From positions 23,178-87,177 of the forward strand of contig JAJSDU010000009.1 in NCBI GenBank assembly GCA_028577615.1: a stretch of 64,000 nucleotides of DNA. Direction: 5' to 3'. Shown in pieces: positions 34,678-46,619 of this stretch (positions within the stretch are counted from its first letter, which is position 1; each line of letters opens with the position of its first letter). This stretch comes from Nitrosomonas sp. GTDB taxonomy: Bacteria > Pseudomonadota > Gammaproteobacteria > Burkholderiales > Nitrosomonadaceae. The position numbers were made by a program, and so were the translations under genes. Under the pieces are notes generated by a model. The model was not told where the DNA came from. It made no database searches and worked only from the letters and a program-made list of their open reading frames with translations.

Positions 34678-36090
34678 ATGCAAAAAACGTTATACGACAA
34701 GCTCTGGGATCAACATGTTGTGCATGCCGAATCGGATGAAGTCAATGGCATGGTGTTGCTTTATATCGACCGTCATCTTGTGCATGAAGTGACCAGCCCG
34801 CAGGCATTTGAAAGCCTTAAAATGGCGGGTCGCAAGCCTTGGCGCGTCGATTCGATTCTTGCCGTGGCGGATCATAATGTACCAACAACGGATCGTGCGC
34901 ATGGCATCAGCGACCCAATCTCGCGTTTGCAGATCGATACCCTGGATCAGAATTGCGCTGCACTGGGTATAACGGAATTTAAGATGAACGATCAGCGTCA
35001 GGGTATCGTTCATGTTATCGGTCCCGAACAGGGTGCTACTTTACCTGGCATGACCGTGGTTTGCGGCGATTCACATACCAGTACGCATGGCGCTTTCGGA
35101 TGTCTGGCTTTTGGTATCGGCACATCAGAAGTCGAGCATGTGCTGGCTACGCAATGCTTGGTCACTCAAAAGTCCAAATCGATGCGTATCGCTGTTGAAG
35201 GTGAGCTCGGCCTGGGCGTAACGGCCAAGGACATCGCGTTGGCGATTATCGGCGAGATCGGTACGGCGGGTGGTACAGGCTATGCGATTGAGTTTGCCGG
35301 CAGCGCGATTGAGGCGTTGAGCATGGAAGGCCGGATGACGTTGTGTAACATGGCCATTGAAGCCGGTGCGCGTGCAGGAATGGTGGCTGTTGATGAAACC
35401 ACGATCAGCTATATCAAAGGCAGGCCTTTTGCGCCGCAAGGCGAATTGTGGGATCGAGCCGTCAAGTACTGGAGAACATTGCGTAGCGATCCCGGCGCCG
35501 CATTCGACAGAACACTCGTGATCGATGCTGCCGGCATCCGGCCACAAGTCACCTGGGGCACTTCCCCGGAAATGGTAACCACGATCGACGGATTTGTTCC
35601 CAATCCCGCCGACGTGACCGATACAATCAAGCGCCAGGATATGGAGAAAGCATTGCAGTATATGGGACTGGAACCTGGAATGGCTATTCAGTCGATAACC
35701 ATTGATAAAGTATTCATCGGCTCATGCACGAATTCGCGCATCGAAGATTTGCGTGCAGCTGCGCAAGTAGTCAGCGGCAAGCATGTGGCGCCTTCCGTTA
35801 AACTGGCTCTGGTTGTGCCCGGTTCAGGTCTGGTAAAACATCAGGCGGAACAGGAAGGACTGGATAAAATCTTTTTGGCGGCCGGTTTTGAATGGCGGGA
35901 ACCGGGATGTTCGATGTGCCTGGCGATGAATGACGACCGATTGAATAAAGGCGAGCGTTGCGCATCGACATCCAATCGTAATTTTGAAGGCAGGCAGGGA
36001 CCGGGCGGACGAACACATCTTGTCAGTCCGGCAATGGCGGCTGCAGCCGCCATTGCCGGACGCGTTGTTGATGTTAGAACGTTGAATTAG
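34678..36090 (+). CDS. leuC: 3-isopropylmalate dehydratase large subunit
   Basis: Iron-sulfur aconitase-type subunit of the leucine pathway. It starts [15 protein letters not shown] at 34678; an in-frame ATG at 34645 would add eleven unusual residues. The 470-residue product has [27 protein letters not shown] and [10 protein letters not shown], where the cluster-binding Cys lie. It acts with LeuD, encoded after a tiny lipoprotein gene. I saw no leader peptide rich in Leu upstream. Confidence 0.95.
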   Translation: MQKTLYDKLWDQHVVHAESDEVNGMVLLYIDRHLVHEVTSPQAFESLKMAGRKPWRVDSILAVADHNVPTTDRAHGISDPISRLQIDTLDQNCAALGITEFKMNDQRQGIVHVIGPEQGATLPGMTVVCGDSHTSTHGAFGCLAFGIGTSEVEHVLATQCLVTQKSKSMRIAVEGELGLGVTAKDIALAIIGEIGTAGGTGYAIEFAGSAIEALSMEGRMTLCNMAIEAGARAGMVAVDETTISYIKGRPFAPQGELWDRAVKYWRTLRSDPGAAFDRTLVIDAAGIRPQVTWGTSPEMVTTIDGFVPNPADVTDTIKRQDMEKALQYMGLEPGMAIQSITIDKVFIGSCTNSRIEDLRAAAQVVSGKHVAPSVKLALVVPGSGLVKHQAEQEGLDKIFLAAGFEWREPGCSMCLAMNDDRLNKGERCASTSNRNFEGRQGPGGRTHLVSPAMAAAAAIAGRVVDVRTLN

Positions 36091-36130
36091 GGGTTTTATT
36101 TTTTTATTATTATTTTTTGAGGCAAAAATT

Positions 36131-36256
36131 ATGAAACCAGTAACCATTATACTTTCTTTATTCATAGCCATCGGTTTATCAGCCTGCAACACCATGGCGG
36201 GTCTTGGCAAGGATATCCAGCAAGGTGGGGAAGCCTTGGAGCGCACTGCACAATAA
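36131..36256 (+). CDS. Entericidin A/B-like small lipoprotein
   Basis: A 41-residue lipoprotein between leuC and leuD. It has a lipobox at IGLSAC (Cys 19) followed by [22 protein letters not shown], the entericidin pattern. A GAGGCAAAAATT sequence lies before ATG 36131. The function of entericidins is linked to stress and cell death in enteric bacteria, but is unknown here. The leuC-entericidin-leuD order is common in betaproteobacteria. Confidence 0.85.
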   Translation: MKPVTIILSLFIAIGLSACNTMAGLGKDIQQGGEALERTAQ

Positions 36257-36267
36257 ATCACTTACTG

Positions 36268-36909
36268 ATGAAAAAATTTCAAACCTTTACTGGCATCGTT
36301 GCGCCGCTTGACCGTGCGAATGTGGATACGGATGCCATTATTCCCAAGCAATTTCTCAAATCGATCAAACGTTCCGGTTTTGGCGTCAATCTGTTTGATG
36401 AATGGCGCTATCTGGATCATGGCGAGCCGGGCATGGATGTGTCAAAGCGGCAGATTAACCCGGATTTTGTTTTAAATCAGAAACGCTACCAGGGCGCGCA
36501 AATATTACTGGCGCGTGATAATTTTGGTTGCGGCTCCAGTCGCGAGCATGCGCCCTGGGCGTTGCAGGACTACGGCTTTAAGGTCATTATTGCACCGAGT
36601 TTTGCAGATATATTTTTTAATAATTGCTTTAAGATCGGCCTGCTGCCGATAACGCTGGATCATACGCTGATGAATCGGTTATTCAATGCAGTGAATGCAG
36701 TCGAAAATTATGCTCTGACAGTGGATTTGGCGTCGCAGGCGTTGACAACGCCAGATGGTGAACAATTTACATTTGCAGTGGATGCCTTTCGCAAGCATTG
36801 CCTGCTCAATGGTCTGGATGAGATCGGTTTGACGCTGCAACACGCCGAGAAGATAAAGCAATTCGAGCAAAAACGACGTGCAGAACAGCCCTGGTTGTTT
36901 GATATATAA
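36268..36909 (+). CDS. leuD: 3-isopropylmalate dehydratase small subunit
   Basis: Partner of LeuC, 213 residues. The start [22 protein letters not shown] is typical. The phrase [16 protein letters not shown] carries the substrate-binding loop. It lies 11 bp after the entericidin stop and 4 bp before leuB. Confidence 0.95.
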   Translation: MKKFQTFTGIVAPLDRANVDTDAIIPKQFLKSIKRSGFGVNLFDEWRYLDHGEPGMDVSKRQINPDFVLNQKRYQGAQILLARDNFGCGSSREHAPWALQDYGFKVIIAPSFADIFFNNCFKIGLLPITLDHTLMNRLFNAVNAVENYALTVDLASQALTTPDGEQFTFAVDAFRKHCLLNGLDEIGLTLQHAEKIKQFEQKRRAEQPWLFDI

Positions 36910-36913
36910 ATAT

Positions 36914-37981
36914 ATGACCATGAACATTGCTATTTTAGCGGGCGACGGTATCGGCCCGGAAATTGTTACACAGGCCGTGCGTGTGCTCGATGCATTGAGA
37001 TCCGATGGACTGGGCATAACACTCGAAAGCGGACTGATTGGCGGTTGCGCAGTCGATGCCACGGGAGAACCTTATCCCGAAACGACGCATCAACTGGCTT
37101 TGCAGGCCGATGCCATTCTGCTTGGCGCGGTCGGTGGCCCTAAATACGATGCTCTGCCTCGCGCGCAGCGCCCCGAAAAAGGATTGCTCGCCATTCGCAA
37201 GGCATTAAATCTGTTTGCCAATCTACGCCCGGCGATTCTGTATCCCGAACTTGCGGCAGCCTCCAGTTTGAAAGCGGAAATTGTTTCCAATCTGGATATT
37301 TTGATTGTGCGGGAATTAACCGGCGATATTTACTTTGGCGAGCCGCGTGGCATTGAAATACGTGATGGCCAGCGTGTCGGTTATAACACCATGATTTACA
37401 GTGAAACAGAAATTCAGCGAATTGCTCATGTGGCTTTTCAGGCAGCGCAAAAACGAAAACGCTCACTGTGCTCTGTGGACAAAATGAATGTTCTGGAATG
37501 CACCCAATTATGGCGGGATGTGGTTGAAGAAGTCAGTAAGGATTATCCCGATGTCACATTGTCACATATGCTGGTGGATAATGCGGCGATGCAGTTGGTG
37601 CGCAATCCGAGGCAATTTGATGTGATTGTTACCGGAAACATGTTTGGCGATATTCTGTCTGATGAAGCGTCCATGCTGACAGGGTCTATCGGCATGCTGC
37701 CTTCGGCTTCGCTTGATAGTAATAACAAGGGCTTATATGAACCCATTCATGGCTCGGCACCGGATATTGCAGGACAGGATGTAGCCAATCCACTTGCAGC
37801 GATTCTCTCGGTTGCCATGATGCTGCGCTATACGTTTAATCAGGAAGAAGCGGCGCAACGTATTGAGAATGCTGTCAGGAATGTTCTGGCGCAGGGACTG
37901 CGGACACGTGATATTGTCGGTGATGGCTTGCAAATCCTCGGAACACGGGCAATGGGTGATGCGGTGTTGTCTCACCTATAA
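36914..37981 (+). CDS. leuB: 3-isopropylmalate dehydrogenase
   Basis: Oxidative decarboxylation step of leucine synthesis. From ATG 36914 ([18 protein letters not shown]) the product has 355 residues, the usual length. Motifs include [11 protein letters not shown], [18 protein letters not shown] and the NAD-site [24 protein letters not shown] longer frame from 36878 overlaps leuD and is unlikely. Confidence 0.95.
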   Translation: MTMNIAILAGDGIGPEIVTQAVRVLDALRSDGLGITLESGLIGGCAVDATGEPYPETTHQLALQADAILLGAVGGPKYDALPRAQRPEKGLLAIRKALNLFANLRPAILYPELAAASSLKAEIVSNLDILIVRELTGDIYFGEPRGIEIRDGQRVGYNTMIYSETEIQRIAHVAFQAAQKRKRSLCSVDKMNVLECTQLWRDVVEEVSKDYPDVTLSHMLVDNAAMQLVRNPRQFDVIVTGNMFGDILSDEASMLTGSIGMLPSASLDSNNKGLYEPIHGSAPDIAGQDVANPLAAILSVAMMLRYTFNQEEAAQRIENAVRNVLAQGLRTRDIVGDGLQILGTRAMGDAVLSHL

Positions 37982-38060
37982 CAACAGAAATTCTGTAACC
38001 AGAGTCGTTCTGATGCATGTGCGCATCTTTTATTTTTGAATTTTTGAAGACAGGTAAATA

Positions 38061-39173
38061 ATGAAACAGGTTGGTTTTGTCGGTTGGCGCGGTATGGTAG
38101 GTTCTGTTCTGATGCAGCGTATGCGCGAAGAGGATGACTTTTCCTTGATTGATCCCGTATTTTTTTCTACGTCGCAGCAAGGTGGTAGCGGACCAGATAT
38201 TGGCAAAGTAATTCCTCCACTCAAAGATGCTTATGACTTATCCGCATTAGCTGAGATGGACATGATTATTACCTGCCAGGGCGGCGACTACACTAACAAA
38301 GTAGTTAAGGAATTACGTAAATCAGGATGGCAGGGCTATTGGATTGATGCAGCATCAGCCTTACGAATGGATGATGATGCTGTCATTATCCTTGATCCAG
38401 TCAATAAACCGGTGATCGAACAGGCATTACATAATGGTATAAAAAATTATATCGGTGGTAATTGTACTGTCAGCCTGATGTTAATGGCTGTAGGTGGCCT
38501 GATAGAAAAAGGTCTGGTGGAATGGGTTAATGTAATGACCTATCAGGCGGCATCAGGCGCCGGTGCGCGCAATATGCGTGAATTACTGCAACAGATGGGT
38601 GAAGCGCATCGTGTTGCCAAGGACTTGCTCGACAATCCGGCATCAAGCATACTCGATATCGATCGGGAAGTTGCTGGTACGTTACGCGATAAGAATTTTC
38701 CTGTTGAGAATTTTGGCGTGCCATTGGCTGGAAGCCTTATTCCCTGGATCGATAAAGCGGTGGCGAATGGTCAAAGCCGTGAAGAATGGAAAGGACTGGC
38801 GGAAACCAATAAGATTATGGGCAAAAAAGATCATCCGATTCCTGTCGATGGAACCTGTGTCAGGATCGGCGCCATGCGGTGTCATAGCCAGGCATTGACC
38901 ATGAAGTTAAAAAAGAATATCCCGCTGGATGAAATTGAAGACATTATCGCAAGCGCCAATGACTGGGTGCAGGTCATACCGAATGAAAGAGAAGCGACAA
39001 CGACGAAGTTAACGCCGGCAGCAGTAACCGGATCGTTAACGATACCTGTCGGGCGGATTCGGAAATTAGCCATGGGCGACGAATATTTAACCGCATTCAC
39101 AGTCGGCGATCAATTGCTTTGGGGTGCTGCGGAACCTCTCCGTCGAATGCTCAGAATTCTTGTTCAACATTAA
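38061..39173 (+). CDS. asd: Aspartate-semialdehyde dehydrogenase
   Basis: Makes aspartate semialdehyde for Lys, Met and Thr synthesis. The product has 370 residues and starts [21 protein letters not shown] with the NADP loop. The catalytic Cys is in [11 protein letters not shown], and the His in [14 protein letters not shown]. Its place after leuB fits the betaproteobacterial order. Confidence 0.95.
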   Translation: MKQVGFVGWRGMVGSVLMQRMREEDDFSLIDPVFFSTSQQGGSGPDIGKVIPPLKDAYDLSALAEMDMIITCQGGDYTNKVVKELRKSGWQGYWIDAASALRMDDDAVIILDPVNKPVIEQALHNGIKNYIGGNCTVSLMLMAVGGLIEKGLVEWVNVMTYQAASGAGARNMRELLQQMGEAHRVAKDLLDNPASSILDIDREVAGTLRDKNFPVENFGVPLAGSLIPWIDKAVANGQSREEWKGLAETNKIMGKKDHPIPVDGTCVRIGAMRCHSQALTMKLKKNIPLDEIEDIIASANDWVQVIPNEREATTTKLTPAAVTGSLTIPVGRIRKLAMGDEYLTAFTVGDQLLWGAAEPLRRMLRILVQH

Positions 39174-39277
39174 ATTTAAACAGTTATTGACTGATTAATA
39201 AGACGAATGTTATTGTCTTATCACAAAACCCGGCTTAGTTTCCTTTGAATTAACCGGTAATTCGAAGGGTATTTAGT

Positions 39278-39300
39278 TCATGCGCTGAACAAGCGCATGA
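39278..39300 (+). other. Hairpin before fimV
   Basis: TCATGCGC (39278-39285) pairs with GCGCATGA (39293-39300) around a 7-nt loop. No T-run follows, so it is probably not a terminator. It could act in the fimV leader or be chance. Confidence 0.3.
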
Positions 39301-39345
39301 TAGGCTTTCAGCTATTTTCTATTGTGAACTAGAGAGAGGTCTTTT

Positions 39346-42039
39346 GTGTACACTTCTTTTGTTAGAGCGTGTTTTCTACTATTCGTCTTCATTCTGTCAT
39401 TTTCAGCGCATGCAGCAGGGCTGGGCAGGCTGACAATCAATTCTGCTTTAGGGCAACCTTTTAATGCGGAAATTGATCTGGTCACTGTCAACGCAGAAGA
39501 CCTCTCCTCTCTCACCGCAAGCATTGCCTCACTCGAAGCCTATGCGCAGGCCGGCGTACACTACGAGCCTTTTTTTTCCGCTTTCAAACTTTCGATAGAG
39601 CCTCGCACGAATGGCGAGTCTTATATCAAGCTTACCTCGCCCCAGGCAATTAATGAACCTTTTCTTAATCTGCTGGTGGAATTAAACTGGTCTTCCGGCC
39701 GCTTACTGCGTGAATATACTGTTCTGCTGGATCCCGTTGATACGCGAAGATCAGAACCGGTAGCACCCATTGTCCGTGCCGTACCTGAAGAATCAGCGAA
39801 TTCCAACAGCATGGCTGGCACCGTCAGGACGGAAACAGCACCGACCACTGTACGGCCTGCTGCCGAAATTCCCTTTGAGCAACCGCAGCAGCCAATCCCG
39901 GCGTCAGCTTCCCGTTTAAGCGGAAATAAATCCACCGATACAATATATGGCCCGGTTCTTCAGGGCGACACACTGTCGTCCATAGCGCGGCAGGTTAAAC
40001 CTGATGGCGTCAATGTCAATCAAATGCTTGTGGCTTTATTCAGGGCTAATCGCGAAGCTTTTATCGCGAACAACATGAATTTGCTCAGAACCGGCGCTGT
40101 GTTGAAAATACCCGATGTCGAAGGAGCAAACGCCATTACCAGGCAACAGGCAGACACTGAAGTTAAATTACAGGTCAGTAACTGGCATAAATACCGACAG
40201 AATCTCGCACGGACTGCACAGCAGTCGCAAGAGCAGACAGCATTAAAGCAGACCGATTCAGGGCAAATCACAACAACATTAAATGATACCGCTATATCTT
40301 CACGTGAAAATCCTCAAGAAGTATTGCGGTTATCCAGCGGAGCGCACATATCGGATTCGACCGCTCCATCCGGCGAAAGTGCGGCGCAGCGCTTGCGCAT
40401 GATGGAAGAAGACGCCATTGCGCGAAGCATGGCGCTAAAGGAGGCAAATGAGCGTATTGCATTGCTGGAAAAGAATATCGACAACCTGCAAAAATTGCTG
40501 TCGCTGCAGAATTCTGAATTGGCCAAAGCTCAGGCGAATGCACAAGCTCAATTGCAATCTTCTGTAACTGAAGAATCTGCAATAACGCGGCAAGATTCCG
40601 ATAAACAAGCAGAGATAAAATCGATTGAAGTGCTGACACCCCAATCGGATACGGCATATTATTCCGAATACGACCTGCTTTCAGAATTGGCTGATGAAGG
40701 TCTCGACCTGGAGGAATCTTCACCTTCCGGGTCAGCTGAATCCATCGCATCGAATACAGCCGCAGTACCGATCGAACAAGCATTGCCAGCCGCCGCAAAT
40801 TCGTTTATACAGCCGGAATCATCGGCCGAAAAGCCATCTTTTGTCGATGATCTTGCAAGTCTGAGCGCGAATAATTTGATTTATCTCGGCGCGGCTTTAA
40901 TTATTTTGCCGCTGATATGGCTCATGTTCAGAATGCGTAACAGAAAGAAGGAAAACGAAGCACTGGCAGAAGAAGCCAGACTTGAAGAAAATGCTGTCGC
41001 TCTGCGCAATAAAGCGGCTGCTGCGGTTGCGGCTGCGCATGTCGGCGCCAATGCGGTGGCGGATAATGCTGATGAAGGTTTTGATGCTTTTGATCAGGAT
41101 TCAGATTTTTTACAGGACGAACGTGTAAAAAATGAACTGGAAGCAGTCGAAGACGTACCGGTTGCCGGACAATCAATAGCACTTGATTTTTCCAAGGAAA
41201 TCGATAGATACAGTGCAGAATCTTCATTTCAGACATCAAGCGATGATTCTGGGTTTGATCTATCGGAATCCATAGAACATGAATCAGCCAGCAGCCAGCC
41301 ATCTGATAAAATTATCGAAATCGATGCTGTAGATAAATCTCTGGAAGTTCAACAGGCTGGCCAGGATGCAACTGACAGAGATCAGCTGCTTGATTTTTCA
41401 GAACAAGAATCACAAGAATCCACAGCTGCTTTGGATTTTGATTATGAACCATCTGTTGAATCATCTGGTGATAACAGTACTGCAGAGATTGAAGCATTGG
41501 AAATTGATCTGACGAATGACAGTATGAGATCCGATTTGGCAAAAGAAATGCCTGTTGAAACAATGCGTAACACCAGCATGGGAAACTCTCTTGAGTTTTC
41601 CATTGATCCTTCGGCCATAGACCTCTCTGATGAAAATGCATCACACAAGCAATCATCTGAGACCGCATCTGATGATTCAAACATGCTGGATTTACTCGAT
41701 TCTGATTTACTTGAATTGGAAACAGAGAAATCCAGAACAGAAGATAACGTCGCCAGGAAAAGTGCTGAAATCGATTTTTCGAGCATTGATCTTGATCTTG
41801 ATCTTGGTCTTGAAAATACTGCTGACGTTCAATCGACAGACGTCAAGGAAGAATCCCTTTCAACCGATGTCGACACCAAGAATGAGCAGTGGCATGAAGT
41901 GGAAACAAAAATAGATCTGGCGAAGGCTTATCTGGACATGGAAGATAAAGAAGGCGCCAGAGAAATGCTTGAAGAAGCCATTCAAGAAGGCGACTCCAGG
42001 CAACAGGAAACTGCTAAAGCATTATTAAAAGATCTGTAA
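39346..42039 (+). CDS. fimV: FimV-like peptidoglycan-binding protein
   Basis: Large inner-membrane polar protein linked to type IV pili and polarity in relatives. GTG 39346 follows a GAGAGAGG ribosome site. Signal peptide ends SAHAA; the conserved N-terminal domain starts GLGRLTINSALGQPFNAEI. A LysM domain lies at about 201-253 (GPVLQGDTLSSIARQV to AVLKIPD), a coiled coil near 360-410 (ERIALLEKNIDNLQKLL), a membrane helix at about 510-529, then a long acidic Asp/Ser-rich cytoplasmic region. The C-terminal FimV domain is at the end (KIDLAKAYLDMEDKEGAREML). The length of 897 is normal. Confidence 0.9.
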   Translation: MYTSFVRACFLLFVFILSFSAHAAGLGRLTINSALGQPFNAEIDLVTVNAEDLSSLTASIASLEAYAQAGVHYEPFFSAFKLSIEPRTNGESYIKLTSPQAINEPFLNLLVELNWSSGRLLREYTVLLDPVDTRRSEPVAPIVRAVPEESANSNSMAGTVRTETAPTTVRPAAEIPFEQPQQPIPASASRLSGNKSTDTIYGPVLQGDTLSSIARQVKPDGVNVNQMLVALFRANREAFIANNMNLLRTGAVLKIPDVEGANAITRQQADTEVKLQVSNWHKYRQNLARTAQQSQEQTALKQTDSGQITTTLNDTAISSRENPQEVLRLSSGAHISDSTAPSGESAAQRLRMMEEDAIARSMALKEANERIALLEKNIDNLQKLLSLQNSELAKAQANAQAQLQSSVTEESAITRQDSDKQAEIKSIEVLTPQSDTAYYSEYDLLSELADEGLDLEESSPSGSAESIASNTAAVPIEQALPAAANSFIQPESSAEKPSFVDDLASLSANNLIYLGAALIILPLIWLMFRMRNRKKENEALAEEARLEENAVALRNKAAAAVAAAHVGANAVADNADEGFDAFDQDSDFLQDERVKNELEAVEDVPVAGQSIALDFSKEIDRYSAESSFQTSSDDSGFDLSESIEHESASSQPSDKIIEIDAVDKSLEVQQAGQDATDRDQLLDFSEQESQESTAALDFDYEPSVESSGDNSTAEIEALEIDLTNDSMRSDLAKEMPVETMRNTSMGNSLEFSIDPSAIDLSDENASHKQSSETASDDSNMLDLLDSDLLELETEKSRTEDNVARKSAEIDFSSIDLDLDLGLENTADVQSTDVKEESLSTDVDTKNEQWHEVETKIDLAKAYLDMEDKEGAREMLEEAIQEGDSRQQETAKALLKDL

Positions 42040-42115
42040 CGATTGCTCTGCTAATATTAAATTAACGGTATTTCTTCACTGGCTACGGCACTACTATATT
42101 TGATCGTAATGGATT

Positions 42116-42913
42116 GTGAGAATCGTACTGATATTGGAATACAATGGCAGCAATTATTGTGGATGGCAAAGCCAGACAGCGGGATGTTCAGTACAGGACC
42201 AGCTTGAGACAGCATTGTCCAGAATAGCGCAAGAAGATATTCGTGTGGTCACTGCGGGCCGCACCGATACCGGAGTTCACGCGCTCTATCAGGTTGTTCA
42301 TTTTGATACCTCAGCCAAACGTCCTTTAAGTGCGTGGGTGCGCGGCGTTAACACATTCCTCCCTGAGGATATTGCCGTTTTGTGGGCCGGTGAAACTTCA
42401 GAAAATTTTCATGCACGCTACGGCGCCTTTGAGCGGCGCTATCAATACCTGCTTTTGAATCGTCCGGCGCGTCCAGGCTGTCATGATCGAAAAGTTGGAT
42501 GGTTTCATGAACCGCTTGATTTGAATCGAATGAGAAACGGGGCAGGTAAATTAATCGGTGAACACGATTTTTCCGCTTTTCGGGCGGCCGAGTGTCAAGC
42601 TAAATCAGCCATACGTAAACTCACACGATTGGACATATCGCAGCATGGTAATATGTTCATTTTTGATCTGACTGCTAATGCTTTTTTACATCACATGGTG
42701 CGAAATATTGTGGGTTGCCTGATTTATGTGGGTAAAGGCAAATATTCTCCAAATTGGATCCAGACTTTGCTGGAAAGCTGCGACCGATCGTTGGCTGCAC
42801 CGACTTTTTCGCCAGCAGGTTTATATTTATCAGGCATCATTTATGATCCAAAATGGAATTTGCCTCATCCCGATCAGAATTTCGGTATTACCAGTTATTT
42901 ACAGATAAAGTAA
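42116..42913 (+). CDS. truA: tRNA pseudouridine(38-40) synthase
   Basis: Isomerises uridines in the anticodon arm of many tRNAs. The 265-residue product starts at GTG 42116 (MRIVLILEYNGSNYCGWQSQ). The catalytic Asp lies in TAGRTDTGVHA, and FLHHMVRNIVGCLIYVGKGK is typical. It belongs to the fimV-truA-trpF line-up of betaproteobacteria. Confidence 0.95.
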   Translation: MRIVLILEYNGSNYCGWQSQTAGCSVQDQLETALSRIAQEDIRVVTAGRTDTGVHALYQVVHFDTSAKRPLSAWVRGVNTFLPEDIAVLWAGETSENFHARYGAFERRYQYLLLNRPARPGCHDRKVGWFHEPLDLNRMRNGAGKLIGEHDFSAFRAAECQAKSAIRKLTRLDISQHGNMFIFDLTANAFLHHMVRNIVGCLIYVGKGKYSPNWIQTLLESCDRSLAAPTFSPAGLYLSGIIYDPKWNLPHPDQNFGITSYLQIK

Positions 42914-42956
42914 TTTTTATGACTTCATTCATTGATCGTTAATTTTCCTGCCAGTT

Positions 42957-43574
42957 ATGTCTGTTCGAGTTAAGATATGCGGAATTACGCGAATTGAAGA
43001 TGCTGTGTTCGCAGTGGAGTCCGGTGTTGATGCAATCGGTTTTTTATTCTGGTCGCAAAGTTCGCGTTATGTAACACCTGAACAGGCAAGTGAAATAGCA
43101 AAAAAAATACCTGCCTTTATACATACCGTGGGTGTATATGTCGATCCATCGCCGGAGTGGGTTGAAGAAACCGCAGCCGCAGTAAAATTGAGTCTGTTGC
43201 AGTTTCATGGCAATGAAACACCAGAATTCTGCGCCCAATTTAACCTGCCATATATTAAAGCAATGCGCGTCAGAGATGGCGCAGATTTGATACAATACGC
43301 ACAGCAATACCAAATGGCCAAAGGTCTGCTGTTGGATACCTATACAGCGGATATGCCGGGCGGAACCGGTCATGTTTTTGATTGGAGCCTGATTCCTCGC
43401 GATCTGCCGTTGCCAATTATTCTGTCTGGCGGTCTGACAGCTGAGAATGTTGCAACGGCGATAAAACACGTTAATCCGTGGGCAGTCGACGTATCAAGCG
43501 GTGTTGAAGCTTCAAAAGGTATAAAAGATAAATACAAAATATCAGCTTTCATGCGAGGAGTACGAGAATCGTGA
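42957..43574 (+). CDS. trpF: Phosphoribosylanthranilate isomerase
   Basis: Third step after anthranilate in Trp synthesis; a small beta-alpha barrel of 205 residues. [12 protein letters not shown] carries the catalytic Cys, and [19 protein letters not shown] and [10 protein letters not shown] form the phosphate site. The stop overlaps the trpB start by four bases (GTGA). Confidence 0.95.
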   Translation: MSVRVKICGITRIEDAVFAVESGVDAIGFLFWSQSSRYVTPEQASEIAKKIPAFIHTVGVYVDPSPEWVEETAAAVKLSLLQFHGNETPEFCAQFNLPYIKAMRVRDGADLIQYAQQYQMAKGLLLDTYTADMPGGTGHVFDWSLIPRDLPLPIILSGGLTAENVATAIKHVNPWAVDVSSGVEASKGIKDKYKISAFMRGVRES

Positions 43575-44770
43575 ATGTTTATGATCTGCCGGATAAACGC
43601 GGTCATTTCGGTCCCTATGGCGGCGTATTTGTTGCGGAAACGCTGATTTCGGCGCTTGATGCCCTCCGCGAACAGTATGAACACTATCGGAGTGATACTG
43701 AATTTCAGGAAGAATTCGCCTATGAATTAAAACATTATGTCGGACGCCCGAGTCCAATTTATCATGCGAAGCGATGGTCTGAGCAGTTGGGCGGCGCGCA
43801 GATTCTTTTAAAGCGTGAAGATTTGAATCATACTGGCGCGCACAAAGTCAATAATACGGTAGGACAGGCGCTGCTGGCGCGGCGCATGGGGAAAACGCGC
43901 ATAATTGCCGAAACCGGCGCTGGACAGCATGGCGTTGCATCCGCAACGGTCGCGGCAAGATATGGTATGCAATGTGTTGTTTACATGGGTGCTGAAGATG
44001 TCCGTCGTCAGGCAACCAATGTTTATCGCATGAAATTACTCGGCGCGGAAGTGATTCCGGTTGAATCCGGCTCACGTACCTTGAAAGACGCGTTGAACGA
44101 AGCCATGCGCGACTGGGTGACGCATGTTGAAGATACGTTTTATATTATCGGTACAGTTGCTGGGCCGCATCCTTATCCTATGATGGTACGGGATTTCCAG
44201 ACAGTGATCGGCAAAGAAGCCAGAATACAAATGCTGGAGGAATATGGCAGACAACCGGACGCACTTATCGCCTGTGTCGGCGGTGGTTCCAATGCGATAG
44301 GTTTGTTCTATCCGTATATCGATGATGATACGGTAAGAATGATCGGTGTGGAGGCTGCTGGAAGAGGATTGGAAACGAACCAGCATGCAGCTACTTTGAC
44401 TAAAGGCAAGCCTGGGGTATTGCATGGCAATCGGACTTATCTCATTCAGGATGACAACGGTCAGATCATCGAAACACATTCCATTTCAGCCGGGCTGGAT
44501 TATCCAGGCGTTGGACCTGAGCACGCATGGCTTAAAGATATTCACCGTGCTGAGTATGTCGGCATCACAGATGATGAAGCGCTCGAGGCGTTTCATGCGT
44601 TGTGCCGCTATGAAGGTATTATGCCTGCACTCGAATCCAGTCATGCGCTGGCTTATGCTGCCAAATACGCACCGATGCTTGCCAAGGATAAGCTGCTGCT
44701 GGTTAATCTGTCCGGCAGAGGCGATAAGGATATGGCAACCGTAGCGCAGCTGTTGGGAATAACTTTTTAA
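43571..44770 (+). CDS. trpB: Tryptophan synthase beta subunit
   Basis: PLP enzyme that joins indole and serine. GTG 43571 follows a GAGGAG site and overlaps trpF, so translation is coupled. The product has 399 residues. The PLP Lys is in [11 protein letters not shown], and [29 protein letters not shown] and NLSGRGDKD are all present. Confidence 0.96.
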   Translation: MNVYDLPDKRGHFGPYGGVFVAETLISALDALREQYEHYRSDTEFQEEFAYELKHYVGRPSPIYHAKRWSEQLGGAQILLKREDLNHTGAHKVNNTVGQALLARRMGKTRIIAETGAGQHGVASATVAARYGMQCVVYMGAEDVRRQATNVYRMKLLGAEVIPVESGSRTLKDALNEAMRDWVTHVEDTFYIIGTVAGPHPYPMMVRDFQTVIGKEARIQMLEEYGRQPDALIACVGGGSNAIGLFYPYIDDDTVRMIGVEAAGRGLETNQHAATLTKGKPGVLHGNRTYLIQDDNGQIIETHSISAGLDYPGVGPEHAWLKDIHRAEYVGITDDEALEAFHALCRYEGIMPALESSHALAYAAKYAPMLAKDKLLLVNLSGRGDKDMATVAQLLGITF

Positions 44771-44863
44771 AATCATTACGTCATGATCATGCCGATCGGC
44801 CATTGAATTGAATCGAATCAATCCGTTTTTGTGTATTTGCCGGATTCCTCTTACAACACTGAT

Positions 44864-45691
44864 ATGAATCGTATTAACCAGATCTTTACTGCGCTGCAAG
44901 CAAATCATAGAAAAGCGCTCATTCCATTTATTACCGCCGGCGATCCTGATCCGGAGTTGACTGTTGAACTGATGCACTGTTTAGTGGACGCGGGTTCGGA
45001 TATTATTGAACTCGGTGTTCCTTTTTCAGATCCTATGGCCGACGGTCCAACAATCCAGCGCTCATCTGAACGCGCATTAAAACATCATGTTACATTGAGT
45101 AATGTGCTCGACATGGTAGCGCAATTCAGGCATAAAAATGAACACACTCCGGTGGTATTGATGGGTTACGCCAATCCGGTTGAGGCGATGGGGCATGCGG
45201 TTTTCGCAAAAAAAGCACGGGAAGCCGGCGTTGACGGTGTGTTGACGGTTGATTATCCGCCTGAAGAATGCGAGCAATGGGTTGACTGTCTGAAACAGCA
45301 TGGCATGGATGCAATTTTTCTACTATCGCCAACTACAAAACCGGAGCGAATTAAACAAGTTTCAAAACTGGCAAAGGGCTATATTTATTATGTGTCGCTC
45401 AAGGGCGTGACCGGCGCGTTACATCTTGATTTGCACGACGTAAAGTCGATGCTGGAAAAATTGCGGCAATCGATATCCATTCCCATCGGCGTCGGTTTTG
45501 GCATTCGTGACGAGGCAACGGCGCGTGCCGTTGTCGAACTTGCGGATGCCGTGGTCATAGGCAGTCGAATTATTGAAGAAATCGAGAATTCACCGCGCGA
45601 TGAAGTATTGAATAAAGTAAAAATCCTTGTTCGATCCTTGCGTCAGGCAATCGACGAAAAACTTATTACATCTCAATCTTCAGCAGAGTAG
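44864..45691 (+). CDS. trpA: Tryptophan synthase alpha subunit
   Basis: Makes indole from indole-3-glycerol phosphate in complex with TrpB. ATG 44864 ([29 protein letters not shown]) gives 275 residues. The catalytic Glu is in [19 protein letters not shown], and the second acid in [13 protein letters not shown]. It is followed 5 bp later by accD. Confidence 0.95.
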   Translation: MNRINQIFTALQANHRKALIPFITAGDPDPELTVELMHCLVDAGSDIIELGVPFSDPMADGPTIQRSSERALKHHVTLSNVLDMVAQFRHKNEHTPVVLMGYANPVEAMGHAVFAKKAREAGVDGVLTVDYPPEECEQWVDCLKQHGMDAIFLLSPTTKPERIKQVSKLAKGYIYYVSLKGVTGALHLDLHDVKSMLEKLRQSISIPIGVGFGIRDEATARAVVELADAVVIGSRIIEEIENSPRDEVLNKVKILVRSLRQAIDEKLITSQSSAE

Positions 45692-45696
45692 CATTC

Positions 45697-46575
45697 ATGA
45701 GCTGGTTCCAGAACATTATACCGCCAAAGATCAAGCGCAAAGAAAATGGCGAAAAGAAAATTGTGCCTGAAGGGCTGTGGAGCAAGTGCAGTTCCTGTGA
45801 GGCGGTGCTTTATTACACCGATCTGGTAAAAAACTTTAATGTTTGCCCAAGATGTGACTTTCACAACCGTATATCGGCCCGGACACGCATCGAATATTTT
45901 CTGGACCCGGAAAATCAACGGGAAATCGGCATTGAAGTTCTGCCGACTGATCCGCTTAAGTTTAAAGACAGCAAACGCTATGCCGATCGTCTGGTGCAGG
46001 CGAAGAATAGCGTTGATGAAGACGATTCTCTGGTTGTTGTGCAAGGTGCTGTTTTGTCTATCCCAGTCGTTGTGGCGGTATTTGAATTTGGTTTCATGGG
46101 AGGGTCGATGGGCTCGGTTGTCGGAGAGCGGTTTGTTCGAGGCGTCAATGCCAGCATAAAGCATCATGCACCTTTTATCTGTTTTACAGCAAGCGGTGGA
46201 GCCCGTATGCAGGAAGGTCTTTTTTCTTTGATGCAGATGGCCAAAACATCTGCAGCGCTCACTCGATTAAGTCGTGAAAAATTACCCTTTATCTCTGTGC
46301 TGACAGATCCAACCATGGGTGGTGTATCGGCAAGCTTCGCCTTTATCGGCGATGTCGTTGTCGCTGAGCCAGGGGCATTAATTGGTTTTGCAGGTCCCCG
46401 TGTTATCGAGCAGACTGTGCGTCAGAAGCTTCCGGATGGTTTTCAGCGCGCAGAATTCCTGCTGGAACATGGTGCCGTCGATATGATTATCGATCGGCGG
46501 AAAATGCGTGAAAAAATTGCCAACTTGATCACCCTGCTGATGCGTATTCCCGCTCCGGTAACAACTGCTGCATAA
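45697..46575 (+). CDS. accD: Acetyl-CoA carboxylase carboxyltransferase subunit beta
   Basis: Part of the first step of fatty-acid synthesis. The product has 292 residues. An N-terminal zinc ribbon ([17 protein letters not shown] then VCPRCDFHN) is followed by the crotonase-type domain with [23 protein letters not shown] and [14 protein letters not shown]. Its place between trpA and folC is common in proteobacteria. Confidence 0.96.
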   Translation: MSWFQNIIPPKIKRKENGEKKIVPEGLWSKCSSCEAVLYYTDLVKNFNVCPRCDFHNRISARTRIEYFLDPENQREIGIEVLPTDPLKFKDSKRYADRLVQAKNSVDEDDSLVVVQGAVLSIPVVVAVFEFGFMGGSMGSVVGERFVRGVNASIKHHAPFICFTASGGARMQEGLFSLMQMAKTSAALTRLSREKLPFISVLTDPTMGGVSASFAFIGDVVVAEPGALIGFAGPRVIEQTVRQKLPDGFQRAEFLLEHGAVDMIIDRRKMREKIANLITLLMRIPAPVTTAA

Positions 46576-46619
46576 TGGTTTTGCTTTAACGATTATTCTC
46601 ATTTTCAAAAAATATCAGT